This document shows, one piece after another, positions 40,328 through 53,176 of a stretch of 64,000 nucleotides of DNA. The DNA is from Cydia pomonella (taxonomy: Eukaryota > Arthropoda > Insecta > Lepidoptera > Tortricidae): assembly GCF_033807575.1 (NCBI RefSeq), contig NC_084703.1, forward strand, positions 868,001-932,000, given 5' to 3'. How positions within the stretch are numbered: position 1 is the stretch's first letter; each line of letters starts with the position of its first letter. Under the pieces are notes generated by a model that was given only the letters and a program-made list of their open reading frames with translations, was not told the origin of the DNA and ran no database searches. A program made the position numbers and the translations under genes.

Positions 40328-40961
40328 TGGTCCTTTGTCTCAGTTAAACGTTTTGAATGAATTTTTACTATGCGTTGACAGTTGGTCAGCGTCTCGTTTA
40401 GGTTAATTCCAGTGACTAGTTATAAGAAACCACGTCTAATCGTCTGTGTTCGTTGTTACAATCGTTGATTTTATTTATTGGTTAATCGCTTAACGCGTTT
40501 ATATTTGTACTGTCTACAGGTACAGTCAATGTATTAAATATAGATACGGACAAGCTGCCAAAAATAATGTATACACTACCTTAATATGTGGGCAATGAAA
40601 ACGTGTATACATATTTTTGGCATTTGGTTCGCATCGATATTTTCGGACGTAACAGTACATGCGCAAAGGCGGAACAATCTAAAGACTTATCCTTCCGCAG
40701 CCCGGAGGCCTATACAAAGGTCGCCCGGTTCGTTGAATTGACAAATAAAAATTATGAATCCACACAAAATATAAAAAAAACCTTTATAATTTGTATTCGA
40801 ACACCGAGCAATTCCAATTATTTAGTCATTAATGTCTACTTTTGTTAGCGATTTACTTGACTTTTTCTAAAAATCTTAGTCTAAATATGTGCGCCAGAAA
40901 GCACAAGTGTTATTTTAAACGTCATCTATGAAAATATGACGTTTACCAAAGATTTGAGTAA

Positions 40962-41160
40962 GATGTGTAAAATCTAAGACAATTTCGTGCTTCGAATTTG
41001 ACAGGTACACGATACATTTTGCGGTAACTGACTGTGAAAAGTTGACGTTTGACAATTTGACCGCAAAACATATGGCGCAGTACAGCGCCATCTGTTTTCG
41101 ATGTCAAACTAAGGCGCACGTTTTTTTCTTAGACTTTACCTCTCTATTACAATCAATTCT
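40962..41160. mobile_element. MITE (11351 family)
   Basis: gtgtaaaatctaagacaatt to tctattacaatcaatt; a part of the left arm is deleted. Confidence 0.82.
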
Positions 41161-41270
41161 CTTTGCGTTTACTTAACACTAACGCTGTCTGGGCTATCAA
41201 AATCGTTGCTAACTTAGCTTGGTTGGACTTTGCTATTCGAAAATAATATACATGCACTATAATGTAATAT

Positions 41271-41380
41271 TTAACCCTTAGAATGCCACGGTTATCGTGC
41301 GCGACGTGTCATAGTGAACCTTATCGGGAAGTACTAAGGTCGATATTGGGCTGAAGCCACGTGGGCGGTCAACGGGTTAA
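41271..41380. mobile_element. piggyBac-like MITE (TTAA-flanked)
   Basis: ttaaccctta and aacgggttaa: a TTAA duplication with CCC/GGG ends. Similar TTAA-flanked elements: 44471-44598 and 55212-55317. Confidence 0.65.
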
Positions 41381-41412
41381 ATGAAACACTCATAATATTA
41401 AGTAAAACATAG

Positions 41413-41891
41413 AATAGGGTTGTTTCCAATTTTTTGAAACGCTCGTATTACGTTATATATTAAGTAAAAGTTGCCCTAAAATTCAACTTTTATACTAAAA
41501 ACGGCTTTAAATATGTTAAATGAACGAAATATATTTTGACAGATGCTTTCGCGCCCAAAACGCTCTTTGAAAATTGTGTGACGTCACAGTTTACGGTTTG
41601 ACACATAACTACATACGTAGATGATACTAACTGTCAACTGACATTTGTCATTTGTTGTTTATCGCCTAACTGTCAACAGTGTCAATCCGAGAGTTGTGAC
41701 GTCATCAGAATCTTCAAAGACGTTTCGAGTTTGGTCACGTGACGTGTGCCAAAAGATATTTTAAATTCAATATTTACAAAAATATGGTTATTACAGGTCC
41801 CCTAAAAGTAGTTTAACATGTTCTTATAATCCAAAAGAATTTATTGGGATACAATTCTGCCCTAAGATTTGTAGATGGAAACAACCCTATT
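41413..41891. mobile_element. MITE with TIR aatagggttgtttcca, copy 2
   Basis: Nearly identical to 2721-3203 over its whole length, same orientation. Confidence 0.92.
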
Positions 41892-43655
41892 GTCCCCCTT
41901 AGTCCAATGAACGAAGAAATCTAATAACAAGTTTATTTTGAAATGAATTTCTATGCTATTTTTTTATCCTCAAAACGAAAGTGGAGGGCCCTCGCTAAAT
42001 CACCTTTTCATACACACGTAAACCTCATTTTCCTCTCTGAATATTAATATTATTCAAAATATTTAGACAGAATTTGTTGTATACCAACCACAGGTATGCC
42101 TTTACGTTTTTTTTTTTCGAATTTATGATTATTATACGAGTTGGGAGCATTTGAAAATATGTATGAAATTTTCGTTTTTGGGAGAATCAACTTTTTTAGT
42201 TGCCATGGTTACGATTAGTTGTCCAGGGGACAAAAGTTCATTGAAATACTGATTTTATGGTACTTAAATGTATCAAACTTGCGTTTTTGTGGTCGTTATA
42301 ACCAATGTCCATAATGGGCCCCCTACTAAGCATGTTAATAGATCGGCATACAACGTCTCTTCAAACAAACTGTGCCACTGTTGTCCCTTGGACAACGGGA
42401 CAGGATAACAAAACAAAAAAAGTTGATTCACCCTTTTAATTTATACAATAATCAAAAAAATTTAAAAAGTCAAACGTCCCTATGGTTAATTTACGTCAAA
42501 TTGTGTTAAAATATTTTCGATATTGTCAATATTCGGAGAGGAAAACGGGGACTACGTTTGTATGAAGACGCGGCCGTCTTCTTTCCTCTTAAACGTGATT
42601 TCGAGTCAGCCTTCCTATTGTGGATGCAATGTTTCCTAATATAAAACTAACCGGCCATACATAATGGTGCTTTAAACTAATTATTTAATATAAGAATAAT
42701 TTGTCGTCCGTCAATGGAAGGATATACTGAAGTTATTATAGCAAAGAGACCCAGGTATCTTCGTAAATTGGATTATATACTGTCGACAACATTATTTTTT
42801 ATATACAACTTAATGTTGGTTGAACTGTGCACATATTTGAGGCTAGAAATCACATATATTGAAAAAACACGATATACTTAGCATGCTAAAATTATTTATG
42901 TACGTTGGAACATTTAAAACGGGTGACTTTGTGAGCCTTTTGTGTTCAAAGTGACCCGTTTTCTTTGTAGGTGTACAATGAGTCGAGTACATTTTTGTTT
43001 TTATGCGTATATTTAAGTGTAAGTGTTTATACGAATGGTATATTTTTGTTTTGAACTGTCACTTGTAGTTTGCCCGCGTTTATATCACTAAAAGTGCATA
43101 CTTTTGAAAGTTTTTACGTGTTGTGGTATATGACTACAATATTAAATATCAGGGTGCGTAGACACCAATGCCAATCGTTTAGGGTCCGTAGCGTAGTTAT
43201 CTCTCTCTATCACTCTTAGTGCGACAGAGACAGTTGCTAGACCACGGGCCAGGAGCATATTTCGTCAGTCCGCGCCAACCGGCTGATACTGTTTTCAATT
43301 AAAAAAACCTTCAGCATTAAAATATTCCCTGCTATAGTAAAAAAACATATTATACATTCGCTATTTCGTTGTAGTCATTTTTCGATAAAGTAATTGATAT
43401 ATTTACGACCTTATAGAATAAGCTAGCGCAAAAGCATATTTACTACGCGCGAAGTATCGCGATTAGCGCGGGTTTCAAGAAGGAAGCAAGCGACGTATGT
43501 GTAGATTTTATTGAACGATGCGTCACCTGAGGAAAGGGGACTGCCGTTGTTCCATACAAACATGGCCCCCATTTTCCTCTTTGGATATAATTTTATGTAT
43601 ATTAACAATAGCTATGCCCCTACGAATTTTTAAATGATCCTTACTCTTATAATAA
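41892..43655. other. Intergenic, no supported feature
   Basis: AT-rich with scattered short open frames. The short frame at 43423-43608 (reverse) has no recognisable motif. I see no gene or clear repeat. Confidence 0.5.
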
Positions 43656-43659
43656 TTTA

Positions 43660-44112
43660 GTACCTGGGCGACCGAGCTTTGCTCGGTTATAACTATTTAT
43701 TGTAATATGGTGGTGTATAGGTGATGATCTTAACTACATTTTTTTTACTAAATTAAACTTGTCTAAAACAATAGAAATTAAAAAAATATATATAAACTTG
43801 AACATATAAAAAAAAAAAAACAAAAGTTAGTCACCGGGCAAGATTCGAACCCTCGTTTAGCAGTCCGCGTCTTAACCCGCTGGACCAGACGGACAGTGGC
43901 CGGCTACACGAAATTAGCGACCATTTTCTGCGTCGAAAGAAAAACGCATGAAAACTTGAAAACACGCCGTTTCCCAAACATAAGACTAATCTAGATAGAT
44001 TGTATGCCCCCAAAAACCCCCATATACCAAATTTCAGCGAAATCGTTAGAGCCGTTTCCGAGATCACAGATATATATATATATACAAGAATTGCTCGTTT
44101 AAAGGTATAAGA
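43660..44112. mobile_element. gagccgtttccgagat repeat with tRNA-like block
   Basis: Starts cctgggcgaccgagctttgc, ends aattgctcgtttaaaggtat. Bases 43826-43905 read on the minus strand as a tRNA-like unit with A-box tggtccagcggg and B-box ggttcgaatc (43841-43850). No anticodon stem can be folded with confidence, so it is a SINE head, not a tRNA gene. Confidence 0.7.
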
Positions 44113-44470
44113 TAAAAATCAAACGTATGAACGGAGTTGTGATTGATATACAACGAATTGTACCAAAATATTTTCAATAATTTTGATATCCAGATAGGAA
44201 AACGAGGGCTATGTTTGTATGATAAGCGATTTTGGTCCTAAGCAACTTCCATATTGATGGTCTCTGTGACGAGGGACAAAATGGTGCTGAAGTTAAATTA
44301 TTTGACTGTATGTCGATTGAACAGCGAATGGAGCAATTGTCCACTTTTATTGCAGTTAACTGTTGGGCGGAGATTTTATTTTATTTATTTTTAGTTTTTA
44401 GTTTTTTCTTTTTTTTTTTTTGACAATTGCGATCATTTGCTAATCATTCGTAAATACAGTTCAATATTTC

Positions 44471-44598
44471 TTAACCCTTTACCAGGCTAAGGGATATATA
44501 TTTCCCACATGCGGCTCTTCAAACATGTGTTCTATTTTCGATGAGTAAAACTGACATTCGAATGTCATTTTTGAACTGTCAGCCTGGTAAAGGGTTAA
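44471..44598. mobile_element. piggyBac-like MITE (TTAA-flanked)
   Basis: ttaaccctttaccaggct and agcctggtaaagggttaa are perfect inverses starting at the TTAA target. Confidence 0.88.
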
Positions 44599-45121
44599 CG
44601 CATTCACGGCCGACGTTTTCCCGTTCTACCGTTTTCCCGCTTTGTAGAGAGCGACTACGAACAGAGCGCCCGCCGAGCGGGTTGCCGGCAATCAATGTGC
44701 TTAAATAGAGGATTTCGGAATAGGTACCTAAAGTATTCAGTATTGGTGTCAGCTATAGCAGATTGTTTGGGCGGTGTTTTAATTTATTTTTTCGTTTATT
44801 ATTTATTATTATTTTTTAGCTGACACGCTTACCCAGGAATGTCTTTAGTCTTAACACTAGAGTCATTAAGGATTAATAACATATTCGAAACCTCAATTTT
44901 AATATTATGATGTGTCCGCAACGGCAAAGTGGGTGCCAGCTTGAATATTAAATGTTCTGTGGTCAAATATTCCGAAATAAGTAATTTTTAAACTGAAGCC
45001 TGGCCGGTAATATATGATCACGCGCCATATTGCGGAATCTCATTGGAACTAAATTTTTCATACTAAACTGAACTGTCACCCTATACATGCGAATAACAGC
45101 GCCCTCTTGACAATGATCATA

Positions 45122-45597
45122 TACACCGTGTTTTTTTTTTATTTGCGTTAATTTCGAGGGTGCATTCCTGAGCTTAAATTAAGTAACTTTCTCAAAGACA
45201 CCGATATTCTAATTAACTCCATTTCGGAGATAATCAATCATTAATTTTTATCTTATAAGGCCCTTACGAGCGTGTACACATGCCTTAGGGCCTGTTTACT
45301 TATTGATTAGTGTTTAGTGCGAGTTCATACATTTGCTACTAAACGTAAGTACTATCTCGGACGATCGACGTTCGAAATGACATTGATATGTCACAGTTTT
45401 CAATTGTTTGGTTGAGTTAAATGTAATGCCCGTGTTACAACAACGCTATATGCAACATTTAGTTACTTATTATTTAAAAAAAATATAAAAAAAAAAAACA
45501 AAAAAAATTTTTTTTTAAATTATCCATGCCATTTAGTTTTCTTAAACGTACTTACCGATACCCCAAAGTTAACGAAATTCAATAAAAACACGGTGTA
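45122..45597. mobile_element. MITE with TIR acaccgtgttttt, complete copy
   Basis: Ends acaccgtgttttt and aaaaacacggtgt. Over its length it is the inverse of the split copy at 19562-21676, including gtgtacacatgcc-type and gtttggttgagttaaatgta segments. Confidence 0.9.
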
Positions 45598-46484
45598 TTT
45601 ATGGTAAAACCTTACGCTTGCCATGAATAGACAACGCAGCGGGCATGATTTATTTTAACAACTTGATAATGTACACAGTATAAAGTCGAATATAGCGATC
45701 TCTATATATGAATAGCGTTTGTTAAGTAGGTGTCGAGTTTTGCTGATTACAGACAGCTATTATATTTATTTGTTTTATTTTATTTATTATATATTTTCGG
45801 TTGATTTTCGTCTGAAAACGCACTTGTTGCCTATCTCATGGATATATCCTAAATTTCGTACAGTGGTAACAAGATGAATCCAGTTGTGACCAGTTACATG
45901 AGATATTCATTTCATTATCATATTTTATGTCGAAATATATTGATTAGGAACTGTAAAACTGAATCTATCAATACTTTCTCGAATCGATAGAAAATCGGAT
46001 TGTTGACAATTTTTTTTTGAATTAATTGAAATTTTTTATTCATTAATTTTAATTAAAAAGAAAAGTTTAATGTTTAGTGTTAGAATTTCGCGCCATTCTG
46101 ACTGCAAGGTTGTGCATTTAGCCAGTTTTGACAACTTGTCTATTGCCGGCAGTTCACTTGGCTTTATAATTTGGCAAATATACGTGTTGCATCCCTTTTG
46201 TTTTGTATGTCAAAGGAAAGAGATGCAATACTAATATTTGTCGGTTGGCTGTATCCATGTGAAGTGCCAGCATGTGATCCTTCGATTAGATACGCGCGCG
46301 TGATACTGTGCATTATTTTAAATACTTTTGATTCATTTTAATTAATTTATTATGCATATTTACATCTAAAAAATAATAATTTAAACATCAAAATATTCAA
46401 ATATTGCTATGGTAAAAACAACATTGTATACATTCGCAATTCATGTCAACATCCCTATTATGGAACGGTATTAGTACCTACATA
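45598..46484. other. Intergenic, no supported feature
   Basis: AT-rich; no repeat unit, ORF or motif that I can support. Confidence 0.5.
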
Positions 46485-49400
46485 TACATTTGAGAGTGAC
46501 TAATTCAATTAAACTTGAAGATATTACGATGTATTTTAATAAATGGGTCTTACTTGTACCAAATTAGGGCAGGCAAAAACTAGAAAGAATTTGAAAATAA
46601 ATACGACGACTGTAGTGGTATTATAAAGCCTGAGACATTCATTTATAGGTCTGTGTCCTATAGATTGATTAAATCGTTTTGCACAGCCGTCGCGAAAACT
46701 GATTTGACTTATTGCACACTAACCTATTGTTGACGTGTTTTACGCTCAATTATTTATTGTATATTACCACTATAGATGTGTGTGTTTGTCTCATTCTGCT
46801 TGTGGTATTCATCCTTTGATTTTTGCGTAATATACATGACATAATTTTATGTAATATAATATGTATTTTGCACTTCGCGCGTAGCGAATAGCCGAAAACC
46901 TAAAAACGGATGTATTTGAAACCTTACGAATTAATATTAGCTTAGATGTCTTCCAAAGTCGTCTGGGTTATAAACACGCTTCAAAACACCATTACGCTTG
47001 TACGTTTGACAGGACTAAAGTCTAAAAAGTACATTTTCTGCCCTCCGGGCGGAAAGCGTCAACTTGGCTCCCGCTGCGATATTTTGATCGCAGCTATTTA
47101 AATGTAATGGTTGCGTAAATGCAACTGCTTTTGACATTGGGGTTAATGAGGCGGTCGAAACGCAAAAACGTTGGCCTTTTAGGCTGTGGCGTCGTTCGTG
47201 TACATTTGAGAGTGACTAATCAAATTAAACTTGAAGATATTACGATGTATTGTGATAAATGGGTCTTACTTGTACCAAATTAGGGCAGGCAAAAACTAGA
47301 AAGAATTTGAAAATAAATACGACGACTGTAGTGGTATTATAAAGCCTGAGACATTCATTTATAGGTCTGTGTCCTATAGATTGATTAAATCGTTTTGCAC
47401 AGCCGTCGCGAAAACTGATTTGACTTATTGCACACTAACCTATTGTTGACGTGTCTTTCGCTCAATTATTTATTGTATATTACCACTATAGATGTGTGTG
47501 TTTGTCTCATCCTGCTTGTGGTATTCATCCTTTGATTTTTGCGTAATATACATGACATAATTTTATGTAATATAATATGTATTTTCTGTAATATACATGA
47601 CATAATTTTGAGCCCACGAAAACTTTTACTTAAACTTAATACCCCCGCTACGCACTTCGCGCGTAGCGAATAGCCGAATTCCTAAAAACGGATGTATTTG
47701 AAACCTTACGAATTAATATTAGCTTAGATGTCTTCCAAAGTCGTCTGGGTTATAAATACGCTTCAAAACACCATTACGCTTGTACGTTTGACAGGACTAA
47801 CGTCTAAAAAGTACATTTTCTGCCCTCCGGGCGGAAAGCGTCAACTTGGCTCCCGCTGCGATATTTTGATCGCAGCTATTTAAATGTAATGGTTGCGTAA
47901 ATGCAACTGCTTTTGACATTGGGGTTAATGAGGCGGTCGAAACGCAAAAACGTTGGCCTTTTAGGCTGTGGCGTCGTTCGTGTACATTTGAGAGTGACTA
48001 ATCAAATTAAACTTGAAGATATTACGATGTATTGTGATAAATGGGTCTTACTTGTACCAAATTAGGGCAGGCAAAAACTAGAAAGAATTTGAAAATAAAT
48101 ACGACGACTGTAGTGGTATTATAAAGCCTGAGACATTCATTTATAGGTCTGTGTCCTATAGATTGATTAAATCGTTTTGCACAGCCGTCGCGAAAACTGA
48201 TTTGACTTATTGCACACTAACCTATTGTTGACGTGTCTTTCGCTCAATTATTTATTGTATATTACCACTATAGATGTGTGTGTTTGTCTCATCCTGCTTG
48301 TGGTATTCATCCTTTGATTTTTGCGTAATATACATGACATAATTTTATGTAATATAATATGTATTTTCTGTAATATACATGACATAATTTTGAGCCCACG
48401 AAAACTTTTACTTAAACTTAATACCCCCGCTACGCACTTCGCGCGTAGCGAATAGCCGAATTCCTAAAAACGGATGTATTTGAAACCTTACGAATTAATA
48501 TTAGCTTAGATGTCTTCCAAAGTCGTCTGGGTTATAAATACGCTTCAAAACACCATTACGCTTGTACGTTTGACAGGACTAACGTCTAAAAAGTACATTT
48601 TCTGCCCTCCGGGCGGAAAGCGTCAACTTGGCTCCCGCTGCGATATTTTGATCGCAGCTATTTAAATGTAATGGTTGCGTAAATGCAACTGCTTTTGACA
48701 TTGGGGTTAATGAGGCGGTCGAAACGCAAAAAACGTTGGCCTTTTAGGCTGTGGCGTCGTTCGTGTACATTTGAGAGTGACTAATCAAATTAAACTTGAA
48801 GATATTACGATGTATTGTGATAAATGGGTCTTACTTGTACCAAATTAGGGCAGGCAAAAACTAGAAAGAATTTGAAAATAAATACGACGACTGTAGTGGT
48901 ATTATAAAGCCTGAGACATTCATTTATAGGTCTGTGTCCTATAGATTGATTAAATCGTTTTGCACAGCCGTCGCGAAAACTGATTTGACTTATTGCACAC
49001 TAACCTATTGTTGACGTGTTTTACGCTCAATTATTTATTGTATATTACCACTATAGATGTGTGTGTTTGTCTCATTCTGCTTGTGGTATTCATCCTTTGA
49101 TTTTTGCGTAATATACATGACATAATTTTATGTAATATAATATGTATTTTGCACTTCGCGCGTAGCGAATAGCCGAAAACCTAAAAACGGATGTATTTGA
49201 AACCTTACGAATTAATATTAGCTTAGATGTCTTCCAAAGTCGTCTGGGTTATAAATACGCTTCAAAACACTATTACGCTTGTACGTTTGACAGGACTAAC
49301 GTCTAAAAAGTACATTTTCTGCCCTCTGGGCGGAAAGCGTCAACTTTGCTCCCGCTGCGCTAAACGAAGTTGCTGCTTTCCGTTGAGTAGAAAAATTGTA

Positions 49401-49816
49401 TACGCTCTACGGGAAGAAACGTAGGATATTCCATCCCACGTGTTTACCACCCTCGCCTTCGGCTCAGGTGACAATTTTACACGCGGCACGCAATTTCCTA
49501 CTTTTCCTCCCTTGGGACACAAATAACTATTGTTTAAAAAAAGGTGCACTATAACGTTTTAACGAAGTTAATGTTTATATAAATATGTGATGCAGCTCAA
49601 ACTGTCGTTAGACCGCCGTGCGCCATTTTGTTAAGTCGAGCAGCCATCTTGTAATAATTCAAGATGGCGGCATTTGATGCGATAGCGGGAAACATTTGCC
49701 TAATATTTTGATCGCAGCTATTTAAATTATTGTAATGGTTGCGTAAATGCAACTGCTTTTGACATTGGGGTTAATGAGGCGGTCGAAACGACGCCAAAGC
49801 CTAAAAGGCCAACGTT
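46485..49816. repeat. Tandem array, four units of ~716-783 bp
   Basis: The marker tgagagtgactaat starts at 46491, 47207, 47989 and 48772 (steps 716, 782, 783). Units 2 and 3 contain a 66-bp block (ctgtaatatacatgacataa to cccccgctac) that units 1 and 4 lack. Each unit ends aacgttggccttttaggctg-tggcgtcgttcg. Unit 4 is split at 49356 by ~345 bp of other sequence and ends with the last segment inverted. GC-rich clusters (ccctccgggcggaaagcg, cacttcgcgcgtagcgaat) recur. No ORF covers a unit. Confidence 0.93.
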
Positions 49817-51423
49817 CTTGGCAAGGCATCTTATAGATGCATGGATACGTGATAAGACTTGTGAAATGCGGGCGAAGCTCTATATTTTGTGATAACTATG
49901 GGCGAATCGGCCATGTCAATTTTTTATTGGTTTGGGAAAACTACCCAATGATTGGCACTATGTAATTTACATCTTTTTGTAAGTCACCACCGCTTAAGTA
50001 AAAAGGTGCCCACTAATGGTGGGCTGACGAGAATAGGGTAGTTTACCCTACTATCGACTTGTTTTTGACGTGCGTTTTACAGTGGTAAACGCATTAGTTT
50101 GTAACAATTATGTTTTGTATTTAACTTTTTTTTTAGTTTTGAGTGTCGTCAGTGTATAGTTCACTTTCGAAAGTATACATGAATTTTGAATTATGCAAGT
50201 ATTAATGTAGGCGTCACAGCTATGAAATACAATTTATTTAAGCTCTTTTGAGCTATAAAGCTGTACAAATGAAAGTTTATAAAACTCCTAATAAAAAATG
50301 GGTAAGTATAAAGGCATAAAGGGAAACTGAACTATGCACTAGACCAGGTTGAGTCGTTAGGGCGTGGAGCTCTCGTGTCGCTTGCGGCGCGGGGATGCTG
50401 CAACATTGTAAATATCACGCGTATCGAACTATATAAATGTAAGAGATGTTTCACTTCATGTAAATAAATGTGATTCATAAGAATCTGTGTTTATTTTAAA
50501 TCTACTTGATCCTCGAGTTTTGTCGTTCCGAGTGACCAAAGCTGATGTGCTCGAGTTTTGTTTAATAAATACTTATGTTAACGGCATCAATCACGGGACA
50601 TTTAACAGAAAATTTGGAGTATTTTTGATATTTCACCGACACCTGTAAAATTTATACCGCTTTACGCTTTAAGTTGAATGTCCAATTCGTCCAAGATACT
50701 ACAATTGGTTTCAATATTATTAACCAATTGGGTACTTGACACATGTTGAATATTATAACAAAATTTAGTTAAATGAATAGAAAATGAGCCGTCCATTATA
50801 AAAAAGTGGAATTTAAAAAATTATACGGAGATTATAAAAAAATACAAGGCTCCAGTCTAAAAAATAAATATTTCAGGGTCAAAAGGGCAATTTCCTTGAT
50901 CTTCCATACATTTAGGACAGACTTATATAATGTGACGTCACATCATGTTATCATTTTGTTAGAGGCGTTTCAATCGTCGAGTGCCAGCGTCAGACTTTAA
51001 CTCTCATTTCTGACCTTTGTGTTGCTTAAATGCCATGAGTCCTATATAGACATTTGATCCTCAGGAAAATCAACATCGTTTGACATTATTTACAAAAAAC
51101 TGTCAAGTAGCCTATTAGAACTGGTTTTTTGCTCCAGTCATGGGATGTATGGCGCCATTCATTTTCAAACTAACAAATCTCAATGAAAAATTAAGCAGCT
51201 CTTTGGCTCTTGTTTATGGTAAAATGTTGCCAGCGATTAAAAACTGATGGTAAATACTTGTTTTACAGGATTTGTCTATACCACCCCATTACTGGAGCCT
51301 GTTCCATTTGTGGGGTGTTTACTATACCTTCCTAGAATACCAACAGAACGAGATGATCATTCGTTTAAAATCACGCACATATCAGATTAGATAAGCGTAA
51401 CAACGCTTTTCATTTATTTCATG
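49817..51423. other. Intergenic, no supported feature
   Basis: Includes an unmatched block ggtgggctgacgagaatagg (50018-50037) and AT-rich sequence. The short frame at 50806-51000 has no recognisable domain. Confidence 0.45.
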
Positions 51424-51442
51424 GCATAGTTCAGTGGTGGGC

Positions 51443-53176
51443 GGGGGAAAATAGTAAATCAGATAAAGAAATATTCAAAATTGCCAAGAAAAGGCACAAC
51501 GCCACCCTAGACGTAAAAATAAACAAATATATTAAAGATAAAAACGACATACTTTTAACTGCAAATGCAGATATAAATAAACGATGGTATGAGTACTACG
51601 AATCACTGCTGAATGAGGAATTTCCGAGTGAACAACTCGTTCCTTTAGAACCAGTGCCGGGTCCCATAAATGATCCAACCATAGGTGAAGTACAGAAAGC
51701 AGTATCTCAAATGAAGAACAACAAGGCAGTTGGGCCAGACGAGATACCGGCAGAATTGTGGAAAACGCTGGGACCTCTGGGTATCGAATGGCTAACAAAG
51801 CTGTTCTGTCTCATTTTAAGAACATCAGAGATACCAGACTCATGGCGAAAAAGCCTCCTAGTGCCGTTCTACAAAAACAAGGGAGAAGTGACCCAGTGCG
51901 GAAACTATCGAGGAATAAAATTAACATCTCACACCCTAAAAATATGGGAGCGTGTACTCAACCAGAGAATACAATTATTAACATCCATATCACCAAACCA
52001 GTTCGGCTTTACTCCTTCCAAATCCACGACGGATGCAATACAGACAGTAAGAGTACTAATGGAAAAACACAGACTGAATAGAAAGAACCTTCATTTCATA
52101 TTCATTGATTTAGAGAAGGCGTTTGACCGAGTGCCGAGGAGACTTGTGTGGCAAGCATTAAGAGCCCAAAATGTACCCGAGTATTACATCAAACTGATCG
52201 AAGATATGTACCAAGGGATCAAAACTCGGGTAAAAAGCCCAGCTGGTTTGAGTGACAGCTTTGAAGTCAACGTAGGAGTACACCAGGGATCGGCTTTGAG
52301 CCCGTTACTCTTTAACCTGGTCATGGACTATCTAACAAAAGATGTTCAAGCTCCTCTACCATGGAGTCTGCTATATGCGGATGATATTGCTTTAGTGGCC
52401 AATACGCCTACACAACTCCAGAAAGATCTATCGGATTGGATGACAGCCCTCGAAAAATACGGTCTCCGCGTCAGCAAGTCAAAAACTGAACACATGGAAT
52501 GTCTGTACGATCCAAACCCAAATTATAGGACAGCTAATACCATTTACTACCCCGACGGAACACCTGTACCAAAAGTGACACAGTTTAAATACCTGGGCTC
52601 ATTGATGACAGCAGACGCCGACATCGATGCAGACGTAGCGCATAGAGTAAACGTGGGGTGGCAAAAATGGAGAAGCTTAACAGGAATCATGTGTGACCCT
52701 CGAATGCCAATCAAAACTAAGGGAAAGGTATACAAGACTGCAATAAGACCTGCTTTACTGTACGGCGCTGAATGTTGGGCGGTCAAACAAAGTCATGAAC
52801 AGAAAATTCATGTAAATGAAATGAAAATTTTGAGATGGTCGGGGGGTGTTACTAGACTAGATAAAATTAGAAACGAACATGTAAGAGGTAGTTTCAAGGT
52901 AGCCCCAATACCTGAAAAAATAACAGAAAGTCGGCTAAGATGGTACGGACACGTTATGCGAAGAGACGATGACAATGTGGTTCGTAAGGCGCTGGAATTG
53001 CCTGAAATAAAACGCGGTAGAGGGCGCCCGCCCGGCACCTGGTGGACAAACATGACCCGAACAATAAAGCATGCCAAGCTAGATATAAAGACAATCCAGG
53101 ACAGAAGTGCCTGGCGTAAATTAATTAGGAGACCCGACCCCACCTAAAGTGGGAAAAGGCAAAGAAGAAGAAGAAG
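51443..53176 (+). mobile_element. RTE LINE insertion with 15-bp target duplication and GAA-type tail
   Basis: Flanked by the direct repeat agttcagtggtgggc at 51428-51442 and 53177-53191. The 3' end is a short (aag)n run at 53157-53176, as in RTE elements. It inserted 11 bases into the left terminal repeat of a hAT-like element. Confidence 0.92.
51444..53147 (+). CDS. RTE-type LINE reverse transcriptase, 5'-truncated, open frame of 567 codons
   Basis: The frame is open from the truncation point to the stop at 53145-53147. Order: a linker (RWYEYYESLLNEEF), then RT fingers and palm with NNKAVGPDEIPAELW, FYKNKGEVTQCGNYRGI, FIDLEKAFDRVPRRLVW, VHQGSALSPLLFNLVMDYL and the catalytic LLYADDIAL (YADD at 52374-52385). 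Thumb and C-terminal tail follow with LRWYGHVMRRD and GRGRPPGTWW. The apurinic endonuclease domain expected upstream is absent. Members of this type copy their own RNA into genomic nicks. The intact frame suggests a young copy, but without the endonuclease and 5' end it is not an active element. Confidence 0.92.
   Translation, partial: GENSKSDKEIFKIAKKRHNATLDVKINKYIKDKNDILLTANADINKRWYEYYESLLNEEFPSEQLVPLEPVPGPINDPTIGEVQKAVSQMKNNKAVGPDEIPAELWKTLGPLGIEWLTKLFCLILRTSEIPDSWRKSLLVPFYKNKGEVTQCGNYRGIKLTSHTLKIWERVLNQRIQLLTSISPNQFGFTPSKSTTDAIQTVRVLMEKHRLNRKNLHFIFIDLEKAFDRVPRRLVWQALRAQNVPEYYIKLIEDMYQGIKTRVKSPAGLSDSFEVNVGVHQGSALSPLLFNLVMDYLTKDVQAPLPWSLLYADDIALVANTPTQLQKDLSDWMTALEKYGLRVSKSKTEHMECLYDPNPNYRTANTIYYPDGTPVPKVTQFKYLGSLMTADADIDADVAHRVNVGWQKWRSLTGIMCDPRMPIKTKGKVYKTAIRPALLYGAECWAVKQSHEQKIHVNEMKILRWSGGVTRLDKIRNEHVRGSFKVAPIPEKITESRLRWYGHVMRRDDDNVVRKALELPEIKRGRGRPPGTWWTNMTRTIKHAKLDIKTIQDRSAWRKLIRRPDPT

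Noticed and set aside
49227..49424. 65-codon open frame starting MSSKVVWVINT
   Set aside because: The same region in the other array units is broken by stops; the frame is a chance product of unit 4.
46485..49816. CRISPR-like or coding repeat array
   Set aside because: Units are ~750 bp with no spacers and no open frame; eukaryotic tandem repeat is the better reading.
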